A DNA stretch of 64,000 nucleotides from Phenylobacterium aquaticum (GCA_947378305.1 CANCJJ010000003.1:1-64000); one strand, 5' to 3'; counted from the first letter of the stretch, positions 1 through 9,928 are shown. Notes: generated by a model from the sequence alone, not told the origin. Numbers and translations are program-made.

Positions 1-73
1 GGGCCTGCGCTTCGCCATTCGCGAAGGTGGCCGTACGGTCGGTGCCGGCGTGGTGTCGCGCATCATCGAATAG
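1..73 (+). CDS. tuf: Elongation factor Tu, C-terminal end (partial)
   Basis: Only the last 23 codons of this gene are inside the window, ending in TAG. The translated tail, with GRTVGAGVVSRI followed by IE, is the highly conserved C-terminus of EF-Tu, the GTPase that delivers aminoacyl-tRNA to the ribosome. Its place just before rpsJ matches the str-S10 gene order of proteobacteria. A terminator follows, so tuf and the S10 operon appear to be separate transcripts. Confidence 0.93.
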   Translation, partial: GLRFAIREGGRTVGAGVVSRIIE

Positions 74-112
74 TCCCGTCGTCTCCAACCGGAGATAACC
101 AACCCATAGAAG

Positions 113-145
113 AGGCCGCCCAGGGAAACCCGGGCGGCCTTTTTT
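113..145 (+). terminator. Rho-independent terminator after tuf
   Basis: A GC-rich inverted repeat (AGGCCGCCC-A-GGG, loop AAA, CCCGGGCGGCCT) with one unpaired A is followed directly by a run of six T. It lies 40 nt after the tuf stop codon and should end the str operon transcript. Confidence 0.9.
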
Positions 146-197
146 GTAAGGTATGTCGTTGTTGGCAAATGAGATCGCTTTCGACGGCTAGTCACCC

Positions 198-226
198 TTG
201 ACGCACCCGAGTCGCGCACGTATACA
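198..226 (+). promoter_or_regulatory. Sigma-70-type promoter of the S10 operon
   Basis: TTGACG and TATACA are separated by exactly 17 nt, a near-consensus housekeeping promoter. It is the only strong match between the tuf terminator and rpsJ. It would give a 5' leader of about 245 nt. The second ribosomal promoter at 12085 has the same -35 box. Not experimentally mapped. Confidence 0.72.
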
Positions 227-479
227 CGCGCCTCCTGTAGGACCGGCTGTGCAAACCGAAGTGTTTCGGAATGCAGACGCGGTCCGCAGAACGGCCCGGT
301 TTCGGATCTTTTTCCGGAGGCGGGCAGGGATTGGCGCAAAATCATTTGCGTTGAACCGTTTTCGTTTTTGCGGACTTTCGCGTACGCGCGTCTCTCTTTT
401 TTGAGGCGCTCGAGTTGGTCTTTGAAATGGTCAAAGTCACGCGGACGGACGTCGTCTGTAGAGGAAACTGAAGAGCGAT
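227..479 (+). promoter_or_regulatory. Long 5' leader of the S10 operon with hairpins
   Basis: There is no convincing gene in this stretch; the short ORF at 198-404 overlaps the promoter and has no family features. The leader can form small hairpins: CGCAAA-ATCA-TTTGCG (335-350), the palindrome CGCGTACGCG (379-388) followed nearby by TTTTTT (397-402), and CTTTGA-AATGG-TCAAAG (420-436). In enterobacteria the S10 leader is the target of L4 autoregulation. Whether this leader plays the same role is unknown, and no E. coli-like structure was recognised. Confidence 0.4.
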
Positions 480-788
480 ATGGATCGTCAGAACATCCGC
501 ATCCGGCTCAAAGCCTTCGATCACCGCGTGCTGGATCATTCCACACGCGAGATCGTAAACACGGCTAAGCGTACCGGCGCGACCGTTCGGGGGCCAATTC
601 CCCTCCCAACGCAAATTGAAAAATTCACCGTCAACCGTTCGCCGCACATCGACAAGAAGTCGCGCGAGCAGTTCGAAATCCGCACGCACAAGCGCGTGCT
701 CGATATCGTCGACCCCACCCCGCAGACTGTGGACGCGCTGATGAAGCTCGACCTGTCGGCCGGTGTGGACGTCGAGATCAAGCTCTAG
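480..788 (+). CDS. rpsJ: 30S ribosomal protein S10
   Basis: The 102-residue product has the S10 length and carries the recognisable segments [14 protein letters not shown] and [21 protein letters not shown]10 binds the 3' domain of 16S rRNA in the 30S head and also acts in antitermination as NusE. It is the first gene of the long ribosomal operon, 250 nt after the predicted start of transcription. The ATG has a purine-rich stretch (GAAGAG) just upstream. Confidence 0.98.
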   Translation: MDRQNIRIRLKAFDHRVLDHSTREIVNTAKRTGATVRGPIPLPTQIEKFTVNRSPHIDKKSREQFEIRTHKRVLDIVDPTPQTVDALMKLDLSAGVDVEIKL

Positions 789-800
789 GGGGATCGGTCG

Positions 801-1538
801 ATGCGTACCGGCGTGATCGCCAAGAAAATGGGAATGGCTCGCTTCTTCGATGAAGCTGGAGTCCACGTTCCCGTCACCGTCCTTAGCCTTGAAGGCTGCG
901 CGGTTACGGCTCAACGCACCCAGGAAAAAGACGGCTATGTGGCGCTCCAGCTTGGTGCTGGTGCCCGTAAGGCCAAAAACACAACCAAGGCCCTGCGTGG
1001 ACATTTTGCCAAGGCAGAAGTCGAGCCCAGGCAGGAAGTCGCGGAATTCCGCGTCTCTTCTGACAACCTGATCGAGGTTGGTGCCGAAATTACAGCTGAC
1101 CATTTCCTCGCTGGCCAAAAGGTCGATGTGACGGGAACCACGGTCGGTAAGGGTTTCGCAGGTGCCATGAAGCGTTGGAACTTTGGGGGCATGCGCGCCA
1201 CCCACGGTGTGTCGGTCTCGCACCGGGCGCACGGTTCTACGGGTCAGCGCCAGGATCCAGGCAAGACCTTCGCTGGCAAGAAGATGGCCGGCCATTTGGG
1301 CCAGGAGACGGTTACGACCCTCAACCTGACCATTTGGCGCATTGATGCCGAGCGCGGGCTGATCCTGGTCAAGGGTGCCGTGCCCGGGACCGAGGGCTCC
1401 TACGTCAAGATTCGCGATGCAGTGAAGATTGCTGCGCCTGAGGGGCTCCCCAAGCCTGGGGCTTTCCGCAAGGCCGGCGCACCTGCCGCCAGCGTCGTTG
1501 AGGCTCCGGCCGAAGCGCAAGTCGAGGGCCAGGAATAA
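801..1538 (+). CDS. rplC: 50S ribosomal protein L3
   Basis: At 245 residues this is L3 with the Ala/Glu-rich C-terminal tail common in alphaproteobacteria (last ~30 residues). The signature region with [12 protein letters not shown] and [20 protein letters not shown] is present at about residues 113-170. L3 is an early assembly protein near the peptidyl transferase centre. Its stop codon overlaps the rplD start by one base, so the two are translationally coupled. Confidence 0.98.
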   Translation: MRTGVIAKKMGMARFFDEAGVHVPVTVLSLEGCAVTAQRTQEKDGYVALQLGAGARKAKNTTKALRGHFAKAEVEPRQEVAEFRVSSDNLIEVGAEITADHFLAGQKVDVTGTTVGKGFAGAMKRWNFGGMRATHGVSVSHRAHGSTGQRQDPGKTFAGKKMAGHLGQETVTTLNLTIWRIDAERGLILVKGAVPGTEGSYVKIRDAVKIAAPEGLPKPGAFRKAGAPAASVVEAPAEAQVEGQE

Positions 1539-2176
1539 TGAAACTCGACGTAATCAATCTGGATGGTGGCAAGGGTGGCTCGATCGAGCTGTCTGACGCC
1601 ATTTTCGGTATCGACGAGATCCGTGGCGATATCCTGCAGCGCGTGGTGACCTGGCAGCTGGCAAAGCGCCGGGCCGGGACCCACAAGATTCAGGTTCGGA
1701 ACGAAGTCTCCCGTACCGGCAAGAAGATGTACAAGCAGAAGGGAACCGGCGGCGCTCGTCACGGTTCACGTCGCGCGGCGCAATTCGTTGGTGGTGCTAA
1801 GGCGCACGGCCCGGTTGTTCGCAGCCACGCCTTTGATCTTCCCAAGAAGCTGCGGGCCCTGGCCTTGCGCCATGCTCTGTCGTCCAAGGCAAAGACGGGT
1901 TCGCTGATCGTTGTTGATACGGTGGCGATCAAGGAAGCCAAGACGGCGGCGCTTCGTGAGCAACTGGGCAAGATCGGTCTGGTCAATGCCCTGATCATCG
2001 CGGGTGCCGAGGTTGACGGGAACTTCAAGCTCGCCGCTCGTAACATCCCGAACCTGGACGTTCTGCCAGATGCCGGCCTGAACGTTTATGACGTGTTGCG
2101 TCGTCACACACTGGTCCTGACCAAGGACGCGGTGGATGCGATCAACGCGCGGTTCGCAGAGAAGGAAGCCGCCTGA
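1538..2176 (+). CDS. rplD: 50S ribosomal protein L4
   Basis: The 212-residue product shows the L4 features: the [20 protein letters not shown] loop that reaches into the exit tunnel, then [21 protein letters not shown]4 binds 23S rRNA and in E. coli represses its own operon. The ATG overlaps the rplC stop (TAATG) and its own stop overlaps rplW (TGATG), which suggests coupled translation. Confidence 0.98.
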   Translation: MKLDVINLDGGKGGSIELSDAIFGIDEIRGDILQRVVTWQLAKRRAGTHKIQVRNEVSRTGKKMYKQKGTGGARHGSRRAAQFVGGAKAHGPVVRSHAFDLPKKLRALALRHALSSKAKTGSLIVVDTVAIKEAKTAALREQLGKIGLVNALIIAGAEVDGNFKLAARNIPNLDVLPDAGLNVYDVLRRHTLVLTKDAVDAINARFAEKEAA

Positions 2177-2475
2177 TGGCCACTCCCTCCGCCCGCCACT
2201 ACGATACGATCCTGTCGCCCGTGATCACGGAAAAGGCCACCCTGCTTTCTGAGCAGAACAAGGTCGTTTTCCGCGTTGCCATGGATGCGACCAAGGACGA
2301 AATCACCGCTGCTGTCGAAACGCTTTTCAAGGTCACGGTCACCAAGGTGAATACCCTGGTGGTCAAGGGCAAGACGAAGCGCTTCCGCGGCCGTCCGGGT
2401 CGTCGCTCGGATGTCAAAAAAGCTGTCGTGACCCTGGCTGAAGGCCAGTCGATCGACATCACCACGGGGCTCTAA
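2176..2475 (+). CDS. rplW: 50S ribosomal protein L23
   Basis: The 99-residue product matches L23, with [20 protein letters not shown] near the N-terminus and [20 protein letters not shown] in the basic loop. L23 sits at the exit of the nascent chain tunnel and is the docking site for trigger factor and SRP. The start overlaps the rplD stop and only 4 nt separate it from rplB. Confidence 0.97.
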   Translation: MATPSARHYDTILSPVITEKATLLSEQNKVVFRVAMDATKDEITAAVETLFKVTVTKVNTLVVKGKTKRFRGRPGRRSDVKKAVVTLAEGQSIDITTGL

Positions 2476-2479
2476 TCCG

Positions 2480-3316
2480 ATGGCTCTGAAGCAATATAAT
2501 CCAACCTCACCGGGCCGTCGTACCCTGGTGCTGATTGACCGGTCGGAGCTCCACAAGGGCCGTCCGGAAAAGTCCCTGGTTGAAGGTCTCACCAAGTCCG
2601 GTGGTCGTGGCGGCGGTGGTCGCATCGCGGTCCGTTTCCGGGGTGGTGGACACAAGCGCCTCTATCGTCTGGTCGACTTCAAGCGTCGCAAGTTTGACGT
2701 GGCCGGGATCGTCCAGCGTATCGAATACGATCCCAACCGGACGGCCTTTATCGCCCTCATTCAATACGCCGATGGCGAGCTGGCCTATATCCTGGCTCCC
2801 CAGCGTCTGAAGGCTGGCGATCAGGTCATCGCCTCAGAGCGCGCTGACGTGAAGCCTGGCAATGCCATGCCTCTGCGCAGCATGCCGATCGGGACCATCA
2901 TCCATAACGTCGAGCTGAAGCCCCTCAAGGGTGGTCAGATTGCTCGTTCCGCGGGTGCCTATGCTCAGTTGGTTGGTCGTGACGCAGGTTACGCACAGAT
3001 CCGTCTGAACTCCGGCGAACTGCGCATGGTTCAGGATGGTTGCATGGCCACCGTCGGTGCCGTGTCCAACCAAGACCACATGAACGAAGTCCTGGGCAAG
3101 GCCGGTCGCGCTCGTCACAAGGGCCGTCGTCCTCACGTTCGTGGTGTCGCCATGAACCCGGTCGATCACCCGCACGGCGGCGGCGAAGGCCGTACCTCTG
3201 GTGGTCGTCACCCGGTTACCCCGTGGGGCAAGCCGACCAAGGGCTCGAAGACTCGTACCAACAAGACGACGGATAAGTTCATTATCCGGTCGCGTCACGC
3301 TCGGAAGGCTCGTTAA
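2480..3316 (+). CDS. rplB: 50S ribosomal protein L2
   Basis: The 278-residue product has the L2 hallmarks: the N-terminal [13 protein letters not shown], the RNA-binding [20 protein letters not shown] loop, and C-terminal [20 protein letters not shown], which contains the conserved histidine next to the peptidyl transferase centre. L2 is needed for subunit association. It lies between rplW and rpsS with gaps of 4 and 3 nt. Confidence 0.99.
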   Translation: MALKQYNPTSPGRRTLVLIDRSELHKGRPEKSLVEGLTKSGGRGGGGRIAVRFRGGGHKRLYRLVDFKRRKFDVAGIVQRIEYDPNRTAFIALIQYADGELAYILAPQRLKAGDQVIASERADVKPGNAMPLRSMPIGTIIHNVELKPLKGGQIARSAGAYAQLVGRDAGYAQIRLNSGELRMVQDGCMATVGAVSNQDHMNEVLGKAGRARHKGRRPHVRGVAMNPVDHPHGGGEGRTSGGRHPVTPWGKPTKGSKTRTNKTTDKFIIRSRHARKAR

Positions 3317-3319
3317 GCC

Positions 3320-3598
3320 ATGACCCGTTCCGTATGGAAAGGTCCGTTTGTAGACGGATATCTGCTAAAGAAGGCCGAAACCGCTCAGGATTCTGGCCGC
3401 AAGGACGTGATCAAGACCTGGTCACGTCGCTCGACCATCATGCCCCAGTTCGTTGGGCTGACCTTCGGCGTTCACAATGGCCAGAAGCATGTTCCTGTGC
3501 TGGTCAGCGAGGACATGGTCGGCATGAAGCTCGGTGAGTTCGCACCTACCCGGTACTTCCCAGGCCATGCGGCCGACAAGAAGGCCAAGAGGAAGTAG
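3320..3598 (+). CDS. rpsS: 30S ribosomal protein S19
   Basis: The 92-residue product starts [19 protein letters not shown] and carries the [19 protein letters not shown] core followed by [18 protein letters not shown], all typical of S19. S19 forms a complex with S13 in the head of the 30S subunit and contacts the A-site tRNA. The gene is 3 nt from rplB and 2 nt from rplV. Confidence 0.98.
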   Translation: MTRSVWKGPFVDGYLLKKAETAQDSGRKDVIKTWSRRSTIMPQFVGLTFGVHNGQKHVPVLVSEDMVGMKLGEFAPTRYFPGHAADKKAKRK

Positions 3599-3600
3599 TC

Positions 3601-3981
3601 ATGGCAAAGCAAGCAAAACCGCGTCGGCTTAAGCCGGCCGAGGCCATGGCGAAAGTCACCTCCGTGCGCATCAGTCCGCGCAAGCTCAATCTCGTCGCCC
3701 AGTCTATCCGGGGCCTCAAGGTTCAGCGTGCGTTGAATGAACTGGAATTCAGCCACAAGCGCATCGCGAATGACGTGCGCAAGGCGCTCTATTCCGCGAT
3801 TTCGAACGCCGAAAACAACCATAACCTGGACATCGACTCCCTGGTCGTTGCCGAGGCCTTTGTTGGTAAGAACCTGGTGATGAAGCGCTTCTCGGCTCGT
3901 GCCCGTGGACGCGCCTCCCGCATTGAAAAACCGTTCAGCGAGATCACGATCGTGGTTCGCGAATTGGGTGAGGCTGCCTGA
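3601..3981 (+). CDS. rplV: 50S ribosomal protein L22
   Basis: The 126-residue product has the L22 core: [20 protein letters not shown] near residue 20 and the C-terminal hairpin with [20 protein letters not shown], which lines the exit tunnel and is the site of macrolide effects. The stop codon overlaps the rpsC start (TGATG). Confidence 0.98.
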   Translation: MAKQAKPRRLKPAEAMAKVTSVRISPRKLNLVAQSIRGLKVQRALNELEFSHKRIANDVRKALYSAISNAENNHNLDIDSLVVAEAFVGKNLVMKRFSARARGRASRIEKPFSEITIVVRELGEAA

Positions 3982-4739
3982 TGGGTCAGAAAATCAATCC
4001 AGTCGGGCTTCGCCTCGGCATTAACCGGACTTGGGACAGCCGTTGGTTCGCTGACGGTTCCGAGTATGGGAAGCTGCTTCACGAAGACATCAAGGTTCGG
4101 AAGATGCTCAAGAAGCGTCTTTACCAGTCGGGTGTCTCGCGCATCATCATCGAGCGTCCGCACAAGAAGTGCCGGATTACCATCTATGCCGCGCGCCCAG
4201 GCGTGATCATCGGCAAGAAGGGCGCTGACATCGAGAAGCTGCGCAAGGACGTTACGGCCATAACGGGCGGTGAGGTTCACCTGAACATCGTCGAAATCCG
4301 CAAGCCGGAAGCCGATGCCCAGTTGATCGCTGAAAACATCACCCAGCAGCTGGAGCGCCGGATCGCTTTCCGTCGGGCCATGAAGCGGGCCATGCAGTCG
4401 GCCATGCGTCTTGGCGCGAAGGGCATCCGGATCAATGTCTCTGGTCGCCTCGGCGGCGCTGAAATTGCCCGTATGGAATGGTACAAGGAAGGCCGCGTGC
4501 CTCTCCATACCCTCCGGGCCGACATGGATTTCGGCTTTGCTGAAGCCAAGACAACCTACGGCATCATTGGTGTGAAGGTCTGGGTGTTTAAGGGTGAAGT
4601 GCTCGAGCACGACCCCATGGCCATGGACAAGCGTCTTGCAACTGAATCCGGTCCCGCCGGTGAAGGTGGTGGTCGCGAGCGTGGTGATCGTCCCGACCGT
4701 GGTCCGCGCCGTGACCGTCGCGAACAAGCTGGAGCGTAA
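3981..4739 (+). CDS. rpsC: 30S ribosomal protein S3
   Basis: The 252-residue product begins [14 protein letters not shown] and has the KH domain with [20 protein letters not shown] at about residues 72-92, then the C-terminal S3 domain with [21 protein letters not shown]3 is part of the mRNA entry channel helicase site. The last ~35 residues are a low-complexity Arg/Gly/Asp tail, usual in this class. It is coupled to rplV by a one-base overlap. Confidence 0.98.
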   Translation: MGQKINPVGLRLGINRTWDSRWFADGSEYGKLLHEDIKVRKMLKKRLYQSGVSRIIIERPHKKCRITIYAARPGVIIGKKGADIEKLRKDVTAITGGEVHLNIVEIRKPEADAQLIAENITQQLERRIAFRRAMKRAMQSAMRLGAKGIRINVSGRLGGAEIARMEWYKEGRVPLHTLRADMDFGFAEAKTTYGIIGVKVWVFKGEVLEHDPMAMDKRLATESGPAGEGGGRERGDRPDRGPRRDRREQAGA

Positions 4740-4748
4740 GGTACAGTC

Positions 4749-5177
4749 ATGCTTTCGCCGAAGAAGACTAAATTCCGTAAGATGTTCAAGGGCAAGATCC
4801 ACGGTGTTGCCAAGAGCGGCTTCACGTTGAACTTTGGGTCCTATGGCCTGAAGTCGGTCGAGCCCGAGCGGATTACCGCCCGTCAGATTGAAGCCGCCCG
4901 TCGGGCCATTACCCGCCAGATGAAGCGTCAAGGCCGTGTGTGGATCCGGATCTTCCCGGACCTTCCCGTGACTGACAAGCCTGCTGAAGTCCGGATGGGT
5001 AAGGGGAAGGGCGCTGTCGAATATTGGGCAGCGCGCGTTCACCCCGGCCGGATCATGTTCGAGATCGATGGCGTGCCGGATGATGTGGCCCGTGAAGCCC
5101 TGCGCCTCGGTGCAGCCAAGCTTCCCGTGAAGACCCGCATTGTCGCCCGCATCGACGCCGCTGCGGAGCACGCATGA
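4749..5177 (+). CDS. rplP: 50S ribosomal protein L16
   Basis: The 142-residue product starts [19 protein letters not shown] and carries [20 protein letters not shown] and the [20 protein letters not shown] region, all diagnostic for L16. L16 organises the A-site side of the large subunit. Its TGA overlaps the start of rpmC. Confidence 0.98.
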   Translation: MLSPKKTKFRKMFKGKIHGVAKSGFTLNFGSYGLKSVEPERITARQIEAARRAITRQMKRQGRVWIRIFPDLPVTDKPAEVRMGKGKGAVEYWAARVHPGRIMFEIDGVPDDVAREALRLGAAKLPVKTRIVARIDAAAEHA

Positions 5178-5371
5178 TGAAGATTGCCGATATTCAGGGC
5201 ATGACGCCCGACCAACTGGCCGAGAACCTGATCAGCCTGAAGAAGGAGCAGTTCAATCTGCGCTTCCAGGCGGCGACAGGCCAGGTGGAAAAGACTCACC
5301 GTTCGAGCGAGGTCCGCAAGGATATTGCCCGGATTAAGACCGTCCTGCGCGCCAGGCAGGCAACGGCTTAA
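5177..5371 (+). CDS. rpmC: 50S ribosomal protein L29
   Basis: The small product (64 residues from this ATG) has the L29 pattern: [20 protein letters not shown] followed by [13 protein letters not shown]29 lies next to L23 at the tunnel exit. Two consecutive ATG codons are available (5174 and 5177); a GGAG sequence at 5165-5168 serves either. The second is used here because homologues I know begin MKIAD, but the first cannot be excluded. Confidence 0.95.
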   Translation: MKIADIQGMTPDQLAENLISLKKEQFNLRFQAATGQVEKTHRSSEVRKDIARIKTVLRARQATA

Positions 5372-5384
5372 GGAGAACGATAGA

Positions 5385-5636
5385 ATGCCGAAACGAATTC
5401 TTGAAGGCGTCGTCGTCTCCGACAAGGGTGACAAGACGATCGTCGTGAAGGTCGAGCGGACCTTCCTGCATCCGGTGCTTAAGAAGACCGTCCGTCGGTC
5501 GAAGAAGTACCATGCCCATGACGAAGCCAATACCTACAAGGCCGGTGACAGGGCTCGCATTGTTGAATGTGCGCCGAAGTCAAAAACCAAGACCTGGGAG
5601 GTACTGCCGAAGGGCGCTGCCTCGCAGGCATCGTAA
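5385..5636 (+). CDS. rpsQ: 30S ribosomal protein S17
   Basis: The 83-residue product starts [18 protein letters not shown] and contains the OB-fold segment [19 protein letters not shown], characteristic of S17, a primary 16S rRNA binder. The reading frame is open further upstream, but the ATG chosen has an AGGAG 10 nt before it and the earlier in-frame start would overlap rpmC and add non-homologous sequence. Confidence 0.97.
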   Translation: MPKRILEGVVVSDKGDKTIVVKVERTFLHPVLKKTVRRSKKYHAHDEANTYKAGDRARIVECAPKSKTKTWEVLPKGAASQAS

Positions 5637-5651
5637 GGGAGGCCTGACACT

Positions 5652-6020
5652 ATGATTCAGATGCAGACCAACCTTGAGGTTGCCGACAACTCCGGTGCCC
5701 GTCGCGTGATGTGCATTAAGGTGCTCGGCGGTGCCGGTCGTCGGTATGCCGGCGTCGGCGACAAGATTGTCGTGTCCGTTAAGGAAGCCATTCCGCGCGG
5801 TCGCGTTAAGAAGGGTGACGTGCTTCAGGCCATCGTCGTTCGTACGTCTTCCGCCATCAAGCGGAAGGACGGTTCGGTGATCCGGTTCGACAAGAACGCC
5901 GCTGTGATTGTTAACAAGCAGAGCGAGCCGATCGGCACTCGGATCTTTGGCCCTGTTCCTCGTGAACTGCGTGCGAAGAACCACATGAAGATCATCTCAC
6001 TCGCCCCTGAGGTGCTGTGA
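5652..6020 (+). CDS. rplN: 50S ribosomal protein L14
   Basis: The 122-residue product carries the L14 signature, with [20 protein letters not shown] at the N-terminus and [20 protein letters not shown] in the middle. L14 forms intersubunit bridges and contacts L19. A GGGAGG ribosome binding site precedes the ATG, and the TGA overlaps the rplX start. Confidence 0.98.
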   Translation: MIQMQTNLEVADNSGARRVMCIKVLGGAGRRYAGVGDKIVVSVKEAIPRGRVKKGDVLQAIVVRTSSAIKRKDGSVIRFDKNAAVIVNKQSEPIGTRIFGPVPRELRAKNHMKIISLAPEVL

Positions 6021-6334
6021 TGGCCGCGAAGATCAAAAAAGGGGACCGGGTTGTGGTCCTGGCCGGGAAGGACAAGGGCCGTCAGGGCAATGTCCTGAAG
6101 GTCCTGCCGAAGGACGACCGGGTTGTGGTTGAAGGGCTGAACATCGCCCAGCGCCATACCAAGCCCACCCAGGGTGATCCCCAGGGCGGCATCAAGAACA
6201 AGGAAGCGGCATTGCACGTGTCAAACGTGGCAATCGTCGACTCCAAGGGCAAGCCGACCCGCGTCGGTTTCCGGGTCGAGGGTGACAAGAAGGTTCGTGT
6301 CGCCAAGACGACCGGCGAGGTGATCAATGGCTGA
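6020..6334 (+). CDS. rplX: 50S ribosomal protein L24
   Basis: The 104-residue product has the KOW motif [20 protein letters not shown] near its N-terminus and the conserved [20 protein letters not shown], typical of L24, an assembly initiator protein at the tunnel exit. A GTG directly before the ATG would add one residue; the ATG overlapping the rplN stop is preferred. Confidence 0.97.
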   Translation: MAAKIKKGDRVVVLAGKDKGRQGNVLKVLPKDDRVVVEGLNIAQRHTKPTQGDPQGGIKNKEAALHVSNVAIVDSKGKPTRVGFRVEGDKKVRVAKTTGEVING

Positions 6335-6884
6335 GCAATCTTATGAGCCGCGGCTGAAATCCGATTATCGTCAGCGCATTCGCGCAGCGATGAAGGAACA
6401 GTTTGGCTATACAAACGAAATGCAGATCCCGAAGCTGGACAAGATCGTCCTGAACATGGGCATCGGTGAAGCGGTGGCAGACTCCAAGAAGGTTCAGTCA
6501 GCGATTGCTGACCTGACCCGGATTGCCGGTCAGAAGCCCGTTGCAACCAAGGCGCGGAATTCCATCGCCGGGTTCAAGCTTCGCGAAGGTATGGTGGTTG
6601 GTGCGAAGGTCACCCTTCGCAAGGACCGCATGTATGAGTTCCTGGACCGGTTGATCACCATTGCCCTTCCGCGGGTGAAGGACTTCCGGGGTCTGAAACC
6701 CACGTCGTTCGATGGTCGCGGCAATTTTGCCATGGGTCTGAAGGAACACATCGTGTTCCCCGAGATCAACTACGATCAGATCGATCAACTTTGGGGCATG
6801 GATATTATTGTCGCCACGACTGCGAAGACCGATGACGAAGCGCGTGCGCTTCTCAAGGAATTCCAGTTCCCGTTCAACGCTTAG
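6327..6884 (+). CDS. rplE: 50S ribosomal protein L5
   Basis: The 185-residue product carries [35 protein letters not shown] and the C-terminal [19 protein letters not shown], which identify L5. L5 binds 5S rRNA and forms a bridge to the small subunit. Its start lies 8 nt inside rplX, so translation is probably coupled. Confidence 0.98.
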   Translation: MAEQSYEPRLKSDYRQRIRAAMKEQFGYTNEMQIPKLDKIVLNMGIGEAVADSKKVQSAIADLTRIAGQKPVATKARNSIAGFKLREGMVVGAKVTLRKDRMYEFLDRLITIALPRVKDFRGLKPTSFDGRGNFAMGLKEHIVFPEINYDQIDQLWGMDIIVATTAKTDDEARALLKEFQFPFNA

Positions 6885-6904
6885 GGGCGGGAAGGAAAGA
6901 ACAA

Positions 6905-7210
6905 ATGGCAAAGAAAAGCGCCGTCAATCGTAACGAGATGGTCAAGTCACTCGTCAAGCAATACGCCTCCAAGCGCGATGCGCTCAAGGCCGTGGCGAAT
7001 GACGAAAGTCTGCCGCTGGAAGAAAGGTTTGAGGCCCGGCTGAAACTTGCAGCCCTGCCGCGGAACTCTTCCAAGGTCCGGATCCGCAATCGCTGCGAGA
7101 TCACGGGTCGTCCGCGGGCCTATTACCGCAAGTTGAGAATGAGCCGGATCGCCCTGCGCGATCTCGGGTCCCAGGGATTGATCCCTGGTCTCGTCAAGTC
7201 GAGCTGGTGA
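6905..7210 (+). CDS. rpsN: 30S ribosomal protein S14
   Basis: The 101-residue product is the long, zinc-free form of S14: the C-terminal [21 protein letters not shown] lacks the CxxC pairs of the short zinc form. It starts [14 protein letters not shown] after a GGAAAG ribosome binding site. S14 assembles late in the 30S head. Confidence 0.97.
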   Translation: MAKKSAVNRNEMVKSLVKQYASKRDALKAVANDESLPLEERFEARLKLAALPRNSSKVRIRNRCEITGRPRAYYRKLRMSRIALRDLGSQGLIPGLVKSSW

Positions 7211-7220
7211 GGAGGGTCCC

Positions 7221-7616
7221 ATGGTGAACGACCCCGTTGGCGATCTGATCGCCCGCATCAAGAACGCCGCAACCCGCGGTCGTTCGAAAGTCATGTGCCC
7301 GGCTTCGAAGATGCGCGCGCGCGTTCTCGATGTCCTGGCCGAAGAAGGCTATATCCGGAGCTATCAGCTCGTCGAGAAGCCCGGTGCGTTTCCGGAATTC
7401 GAGATCGAACTGAAGTATTTCGATGGTCAGCCGGTCATCGTGGAGATCCGCCGGATCTCCAAGCCCGGTCGCCGGGTCTATTCGTCGATCAGTGATCTGA
7501 AGCCGGTTAAGAACGGCCTTGGGATCTCGATCCTTTCCACCCCCAAGGGTGTCATGTCCGACGCAGCGGCGCGTGATGCCAATGTGGGCGGCGAAGTTCT
7601 TCTGCGGGTCTACTAA
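7221..7616 (+). CDS. rpsH: 30S ribosomal protein S8
   Basis: The 131-residue product begins [20 protein letters not shown] after the initiator Met and ends with the S8 signature [16 protein letters not shown] and [10 protein letters not shown]8 is a primary binder of the 16S rRNA central domain and in E. coli is the autoregulator of the spc operon. A GAGGAGGG sequence lies before the ATG. Confidence 0.98.
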   Translation: MVNDPVGDLIARIKNAATRGRSKVMCPASKMRARVLDVLAEEGYIRSYQLVEKPGAFPEFEIELKYFDGQPVIVEIRRISKPGRRVYSSISDLKPVKNGLGISILSTPKGVMSDAAARDANVGGEVLLRVY

Positions 7617-7617
7617 G

Positions 7618-8151
7618 ATGTCGCGTATTGGAAAGAAGGCGGTTCCAGTCCCCGCCAATGTGACCGTTACCCTCGACGGCCAGACCGTCTCGGTGAAGGG
7701 ACCCAAGGGCCAATTGTCCTGGACCCTTCCTGAAGAGGTTGCGGTGAAGCAGGAGGGCGGCGAGCTCCTTCTGAGCAAGCATGTCGACACCACTCGGGCT
7801 CAGGCCATGTGGGGTCTTTCGCGCACCCTGGTGAGCAACATGGTGGTCGGCGTCACCGAAGGGTTCGAACAAACCCTTGAATTGGTCGGCGTTGGTTATC
7901 GTGCGGCGATGAAGGGCGAGGCGCTCTCCCTGCAGCTTGGCTTCAGCCACGATGTTGAGATGCCACCCCCGGCTGGAGTGTCCTTTGCGACGCCGAAGCA
8001 GACTGAAATCAAGATTAGCGGGATCGATAAACAGGCGGTCGGTGAAATTGCCGCCCGCATTCGTCGCATTCGTCCGCCGGAGCCCTACAAGGGCAAGGGC
8101 GTTCGGTATGCTGGCGAACAGGTCCGCCGCAAGGAAGGCAAGAAGAAGTAG
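7618..8151 (+). CDS. rplF: 50S ribosomal protein L6
   Basis: The 177-residue product starts [17 protein letters not shown] and ends with [20 protein letters not shown], typical of L6. L6 lies near the sarcin-ricin loop and the factor-binding region. The frame is open upstream into rpsH, but the ATG one base after the rpsH stop gives the correct family N-terminus. Confidence 0.98.
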   Translation: MSRIGKKAVPVPANVTVTLDGQTVSVKGPKGQLSWTLPEEVAVKQEGGELLLSKHVDTTRAQAMWGLSRTLVSNMVVGVTEGFEQTLELVGVGYRAAMKGEALSLQLGFSHDVEMPPPAGVSFATPKQTEIKISGIDKQAVGEIAARIRRIRPPEPYKGKGVRYAGEQVRRKEGKKK

Positions 8152-8154
8152 GTC

Positions 8155-8511
8155 ATGGCTATTTCTCATCGAGATTCCGCCAAGCGGCGGGCAGAACGTA
8201 CACGCATCCGGCTTCGGTCCCTGGCAAACGGGCGTCCGCGCCTGTCCGTCTTTCGGTCTTCGAAGAACATTTATGCCCAGATCATTGATGATGGTCTTGG
8301 CGTAACCCTGGCCGCGGCTTCATCGCTTGAGGGCGGTAAGGCTTCGAAGGGATCGGACAAGGACGCAGCAGCACGAGTTGGTGCCCTCCTGGCGCAACGT
8401 GCGATTGAAAAGGGCGTCAAGGACGTCGTCTTCGATCGCGGTGGCTATATTTATCACGGCCGGGTCAAGGCCCTGGCTGACGCCGCGCGCGAAGCCGGCT
8501 TGAACTTCTAG
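8155..8511 (+). CDS. rplR: 50S ribosomal protein L18
   Basis: The 118-residue product contains [18 protein letters not shown] near residue 24 and the C-terminal [20 protein letters not shown], both L18 signatures. L18 binds 5S rRNA together with L5 and L25. It is 3 nt from rplF and 9 nt from rpsE. Confidence 0.98.
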   Translation: MAISHRDSAKRRAERTRIRLRSLANGRPRLSVFRSSKNIYAQIIDDGLGVTLAAASSLEGGKASKGSDKDAAARVGALLAQRAIEKGVKDVVFDRGGYIYHGRVKALADAAREAGLNF

Positions 8512-8520
8512 GGGTATCTG

Positions 8521-9129
8521 ATGGCTCGTGGAAACGAACAACGCGGTGAAGGCGGACAACGCCGAGGCCGGGACCGGGGTGCCCCTGTTGAGGAGCGCGC
8601 AGAGTCCGACATCGTCGAAAAGCTGGTGCACATCAATCGTGTCGCAGCGACCGTAAAGGGTGGTCGTAGGTTCTCCTTCGCCGCCCTGATGGTGGTCGGT
8701 GACCAAAAGGGTCGGGTCGGTTTCGGTCATGGCAAGGCGCGCGAAGTGCCGGAAGCCATCCGCAAGGCGACAGAAGAGGCCAAGAAGACGATGATCCGGG
8801 TTCCTCTTCGTGAGAGCCGGACCCTACATCATGACGGCGATGGCCGCTGGGGTGCGGGTAAGGTCATGGTCCGCTCGGCACCTCCCGGCACAGGCGTGAT
8901 CGCGGGGGGTCCCATGCGGGCCGTTCTCGAAACCCTCGGTGTTCAGGACGTGGTTGGGAAGTCCGTTGGGTCCTCCAATCCGTACAACATGGTGCGCGCA
9001 ACCTTCCAGGCTCTGAAGGCTCAGTCTTCTCCCCGCCAGGTTGCCAACAAACGCGGCAAGAAGGTCGCTGACGTGCTGGGTCGCCGTGGCGACAGCTCGG
9101 CAGCCGCCGTGTCGACCGACGGAGAATAG
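8521..9129 (+). CDS. rpsE: 30S ribosomal protein S5
   Basis: The 202-residue product has the dsRNA-binding-like S5 domain ([20 protein letters not shown], then [20 protein letters not shown]) and the C-terminal domain with [18 protein letters not shown]. Both ends carry charged low-complexity extensions of about 25 residues. S5 acts in decoding fidelity and in the mRNA entry helicase. Confidence 0.98.
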   Translation: MARGNEQRGEGGQRRGRDRGAPVEERAESDIVEKLVHINRVAATVKGGRRFSFAALMVVGDQKGRVGFGHGKAREVPEAIRKATEEAKKTMIRVPLRESRTLHHDGDGRWGAGKVMVRSAPPGTGVIAGGPMRAVLETLGVQDVVGKSVGSSNPYNMVRATFQALKAQSSPRQVANKRGKKVADVLGRRGDSSAAAVSTDGE

Positions 9130-9132
9130 ATC

Positions 9133-9312
9133 ATGGCAAAGGTCATTGTTCGCCAGACAGCGAGCCCGATTCGCCGCACAAAAGATCAGCGCGCCACGCT
9201 CTCTGGGCTTGGTCTTAACAAGATTGGCCGCGTTGCGACCCTGGAGGATACGCCCTCCGTTCGCGGCATGATCGCTAAGGTCAACCATCTGGTTGAAGTG
9301 CTCGATCAATAG
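9133..9312 (+). CDS. rpmD: 50S ribosomal protein L30
   Basis: A 59-residue product starting [15 protein letters not shown] with [20 protein letters not shown] and [14 protein letters not shown] is L30. This small 23S rRNA binder lies between rpsE and rplO, as in other spc operons. The ATG is 3 nt after the rpsE stop. Confidence 0.97.
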   Translation: MAKVIVRQTASPIRRTKDQRATLSGLGLNKIGRVATLEDTPSVRGMIAKVNHLVEVLDQ

Positions 9313-9318
9313 TTATCT

Positions 9319-9351
9319 GGGCCTGGCCGGTTGGCCGGGTCCTTTCTTTTT
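9319..9351 (+). terminator. Terminator-like hairpin inside the spc operon
   Basis: Ten base pairs can form between GGGCCTGGCC and GGCCGGGTCC (two G-U pairs) around a GGTT loop, followed at once by TTTCTTTTTC. It lies between rpmD and rplO with no obvious promoter after it, so it more likely acts as a partial terminator, attenuator or processing site than as a full stop. Confidence 0.5.
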
Positions 9352-9404
9352 CAAAAGCCGAGTCGGGCTAGGCCCGGCGCCAGATCTCCAAGGAGAGGCA
9401 TATC

Positions 9405-9917
9405 ATGACGAAACTTAATGAACTTGCGCCGCGTGAAGGCTCCACCAAGAACCGTATGCGGGTTGGTCGGGGTCCAGGTTCCGGTAAGGGCAAGACGGCC
9501 GGTCGCGGTGTAAAGGGTCAGAAGTCGAGAACCGGTGTGTCTATCGCCGGCTTCGAAGGCGGCCAGATGCCCCTGCACATGCGGATGCCAAAGCGTGGCT
9601 TCAACAACCCCTTCGCTCTGAAGTTTGCCGAAGTTAATCTCTGGCGCCTGGAACAGGCCATTGAGGCTGGCAAGCTTGACCCCAAGAAGCCCATTGACGG
9701 CGCTGTGCTGGTGTCATCCGGGATTGTGCGTCGTGAACTCGACGGCATCCGCCTTCTGGGCAAGGGTGAGCTGAAGTCAAAGATCAATATCACCGTTTAT
9801 GGTGTGACTGGCGCGGCAAAGGCCGCGGTGGAAAAGGCCGGTGGAACCGTTACGACGACGGCCCCTGTCGAAAGCGATGCCCCCAAGGGCAAGCTGCAGA
9901 AGAAAATCAAGGCCTGA
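9405..9917 (+). CDS. rplO: 50S ribosomal protein L15
   Basis: The 170-residue product has the N-terminal [20 protein letters not shown], the Gly/Lys-rich [18 protein letters not shown] and the [17 protein letters not shown] motif of L15, a late assembly protein of the large subunit. AAGGAGAGG lies upstream of the ATG. The C-terminus ends in a short Lys-rich tail. Confidence 0.98.
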   Translation: MTKLNELAPREGSTKNRMRVGRGPGSGKGKTAGRGVKGQKSRTGVSIAGFEGGQMPLHMRMPKRGFNNPFALKFAEVNLWRLEQAIEAGKLDPKKPIDGAVLVSSGIVRRELDGIRLLGKGELKSKINITVYGVTGAAKAAVEKAGGTVTTTAPVESDAPKGKLQKKIKA

Positions 9918-9928
9918 TCGATGGGTTT

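Noticed and set aside
198..404. 68-codon frame before rpsJ
   Set aside because: It begins in the promoter -35 box, is Arg/Phe-rich without homology, and fits leader sequence better.
3789..5171. Open frame of 460 codons on the minus strand across rplV, rpsC and rplP
   Set aside because: It lies antisense to three certain ribosomal genes; long antisense frames are expected in GC-rich DNA and the product has no family features.
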